From the NCBI RefSeq assembly GCF_000210295.1, contig NC_026742.1, positions 1,054,001 to 1,118,000 of the forward strand: a stretch of 64,000 nt of DNA, given 5' to 3'. This DNA comes from Trypanosoma brucei gambiense DAL972 (Eukaryota; Euglenozoa; Kinetoplastea; Trypanosomatida; Trypanosomatidae). Made by a program: the position numbers and the translations under genes. Of the stretch, positions 62,605 to 64,000 are shown piece after piece (position 1 is the first letter of the stretch; every line of letters begins with the position of its first letter). The notes under the pieces were generated by a model that saw only the letters and a list, made by a program, of their open reading frames with translations, did no database searches and was not told the origin of the DNA.

Positions 62605-63729
62605 CCTTGTTTTGCTGGCCTGGCTGCACAAAGTAACGTAGCTTCACTTTATTCTATTTTCAATATCGCAAGAAGCCGTGTATGTATGTGTGTGGAAATA
62701 ACGGGAAATTAAAAAGCAAGAAAAAGGAGTAGCAGAGGATAATAGAAATTTGATAACAGTAACAAGCACAAACAGATGTATAGGGAACCACTTCATATAG
62801 TAGGAAAGATAGAGTTAAGGGAATGGGGAGGAAGGGAGAAGTAGGAGTGGGAACAGAATAATAAGGGGACACTCCCAACGACAGAGCCTTCGCATTACCC
62901 AACATTCACAACATCGTCGCCCTCCTTCCTCCAAGCAGAGACGGTGCTGCAGCACATACAGAAGGAAACGGTAGTCCGCATTCCCTCCACCTCAGCATCA
63001 CTGCATCGTTGCAGCTACAAATGCGTGCATTTCCATACCATAACATATATGTCAACAGAACAAGGCACTGTCGTCGCGAGAGATATATTCGCCCCTTTCG
63101 GCTCCACAGCAGCCTTTTGGGGACAGTCACAGAGTAAACGCAACACGTGAAGGGAAAATACTGAATTACCTTTCTACTCCCCTCCTCAAAACTCGCGATC
63201 CTCTCATCCTCTCCCGGATAAAATGAATGCGCACTCCCAGTCATGCAAGGGATAATATGGCCCCTCTCTCTCTCCCTTTTCCCTTCTCCCTAGATTATTT
63301 GTCCCCACATATTGCACCCACTTGACCACCAACAATGCTAGTCTTCCTTTCGGCCAATTGCCTTCACGGCTGCTAGCATTTGCTTGTTTCCTCCCGCGTG
63401 CCTCTTCGGCTGCGCTTTGCACATGCACATAAAAACGATGGCCACAGCGATAATGTGCGCTAAAGCGACAAGAGCAACGAAGTACCACGTCGCGTCCCAC
63501 TCCGCGTGCATTGATTAACGGTACTCCCTAACAAAAGAGGAATTAGGCAGTTGGATGCATAAGGTCACGAAAAGTGTCACAGGGGGGTGGCAAAACAGTT
63601 AGAATGCGCATGCACGCACAAAGCAAACCTAACCAAGTTAGCGTGAGGAAACGACGCTCGCATCATCCAACGCTCCACAACATCAACGGACGCATCGGTA
63701 ACCCAACATTACAAAATCGACACGAACAG
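62605..63729. other. Intergenic, no gene seen
   Basis: About 1.1 kb between MYCBP and Trm8. Minus frames of 98-112 codons (62906-63244, 63204-63500) have no motif and the latter begins at GTG; probably UTR. Confidence 0.5.
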
Positions 63730-64000
63730 TTATGGCACCCGCACGTGCACCGCATAATGTTTCTGGAGACCCTTCCTTGTTGTTCTTTGGGCGTCTTCAC
63801 TGCTGTTCGCAGCGTAGTCTAACATCTTTCGGACCATTTCATTTCCCGCCAGCTCTTCTTGGCTCAGCTGCCGAAACAGTGGGCAGCCGTCAAGGCATGT
63901 GACCATCCATTGCTCCAACTCCTCAACATCTGACACTGTAAAGAGAAAACCGCCAACTTTCAGCCAATAGGCATATTCTTGCACAAGCCCAGGGGAAATA
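63730..64000 (-). CDS. tRNA (guanine-N7)-methyltransferase Trm8/METTL1, C-terminal part
   Basis: The frame is open from the right edge to TAA at 63730, 89 codons visible; the start lies outside the window. Reading in from the edge it gives PGLVQEYAYWLKVGGFLFTV, SDVEELEQWMVTCLDGCPLF, and further on the TRRKGLQK end. This matches the last part of the TrmB/Trm8 fold: the EYAYVLRVGGxxYTxTDVxxLHxWM strand and helix, the HPLF motif (here CPLF), and the terminal EEGxKVxRNGG region (here SEDAQRTTRKG). The enzyme makes m7G at position 46 of tRNAs, usually as a heterodimer with Trm82/WDR4. The SAM-binding site is beyond the edge. Confidence 0.88.
   Translation of the reverse strand, partial: ISPGLVQEYAYWLKVGGFLFTVSDVEELEQWMVTCLDGCPLFRQLSQEELAGNEMVRKMLDYAANSSEDAQRTTRKGLQKHYAVHVRVP

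Overview
The window looks like a nuclear chromosome segment of a kinetoplastid, most likely the Trypanosoma brucei group. Every convincing gene is intronless and lies on the minus strand, so it reads as one polycistronic unit transcribed from the right edge to the left. Several genes have a polypyrimidine tract followed by AG just upstream of the start codon, as expected for SL trans-splicing. The gene set also fits: a fructose-1,6-bisphosphatase ending in SKL (glycosomal), the PTB-like RNA-binding protein DRBD3, two tandem identical actin genes and a type 2 IPP isomerase. From memory this order resembles T. brucei chromosome 9; I could not check that here.

Layout, left to right (the reverse of transcription). 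At 1-1388 is the 5' part of a TCF25/Rqc1 homologue cut by the edge. From 2.0 to 13.8 kb are a 1113-residue coiled-coil protein, a 101-residue coiled-coil protein, a possible very small gene, a 476-residue coiled-coil protein, a mitochondrial Sco1-type copper chaperone, and a basic 347-residue protein. From 13.2 to 20 kb are a small membrane protein, FBPase and DRBD3, with a 3.2 kb low-complexity intergenic region. From 20.5 to 34.7 kb are a 2324-residue protein, the tRNA CCA-adding enzyme, an LRR protein, a small membrane protein and a SCAPER homologue. The two actin genes occupy 34.9-37.6 kb.

From 37.7 to 47.7 kb there is a 10 kb stretch without an intact gene. It holds a decayed LINE (ingi/DIRE-type) endonuclease fragment on the plus strand, a 100-N scaffold gap whose flanks repeat each other, and an interrupted plus-strand reading frame that I cannot identify. 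From 47.7 kb to the right edge normal minus-strand genes resume: CAAX protease Ste24, a dynein-AAA-like/ankyrin protein, IDI-2, a LENG8/Thp3-type SAC3 protein, the DRG2 GTPase, an unknown protein, LSM12, another unknown, a DCAF7/WDR68 WD40 protein, a MYCBP homologue and the C-terminus of the tRNA m7G methyltransferase Trm8.

The genes do not form a metabolic operon, as is usual in trypanosomatids. RNA and translation functions are well represented: TCF25/Rqc1, DRBD3, CCA-adding enzyme, SCAPER, LENG8, DRG2, LSM12 and Trm8. The least explained part is the 10 kb desert.
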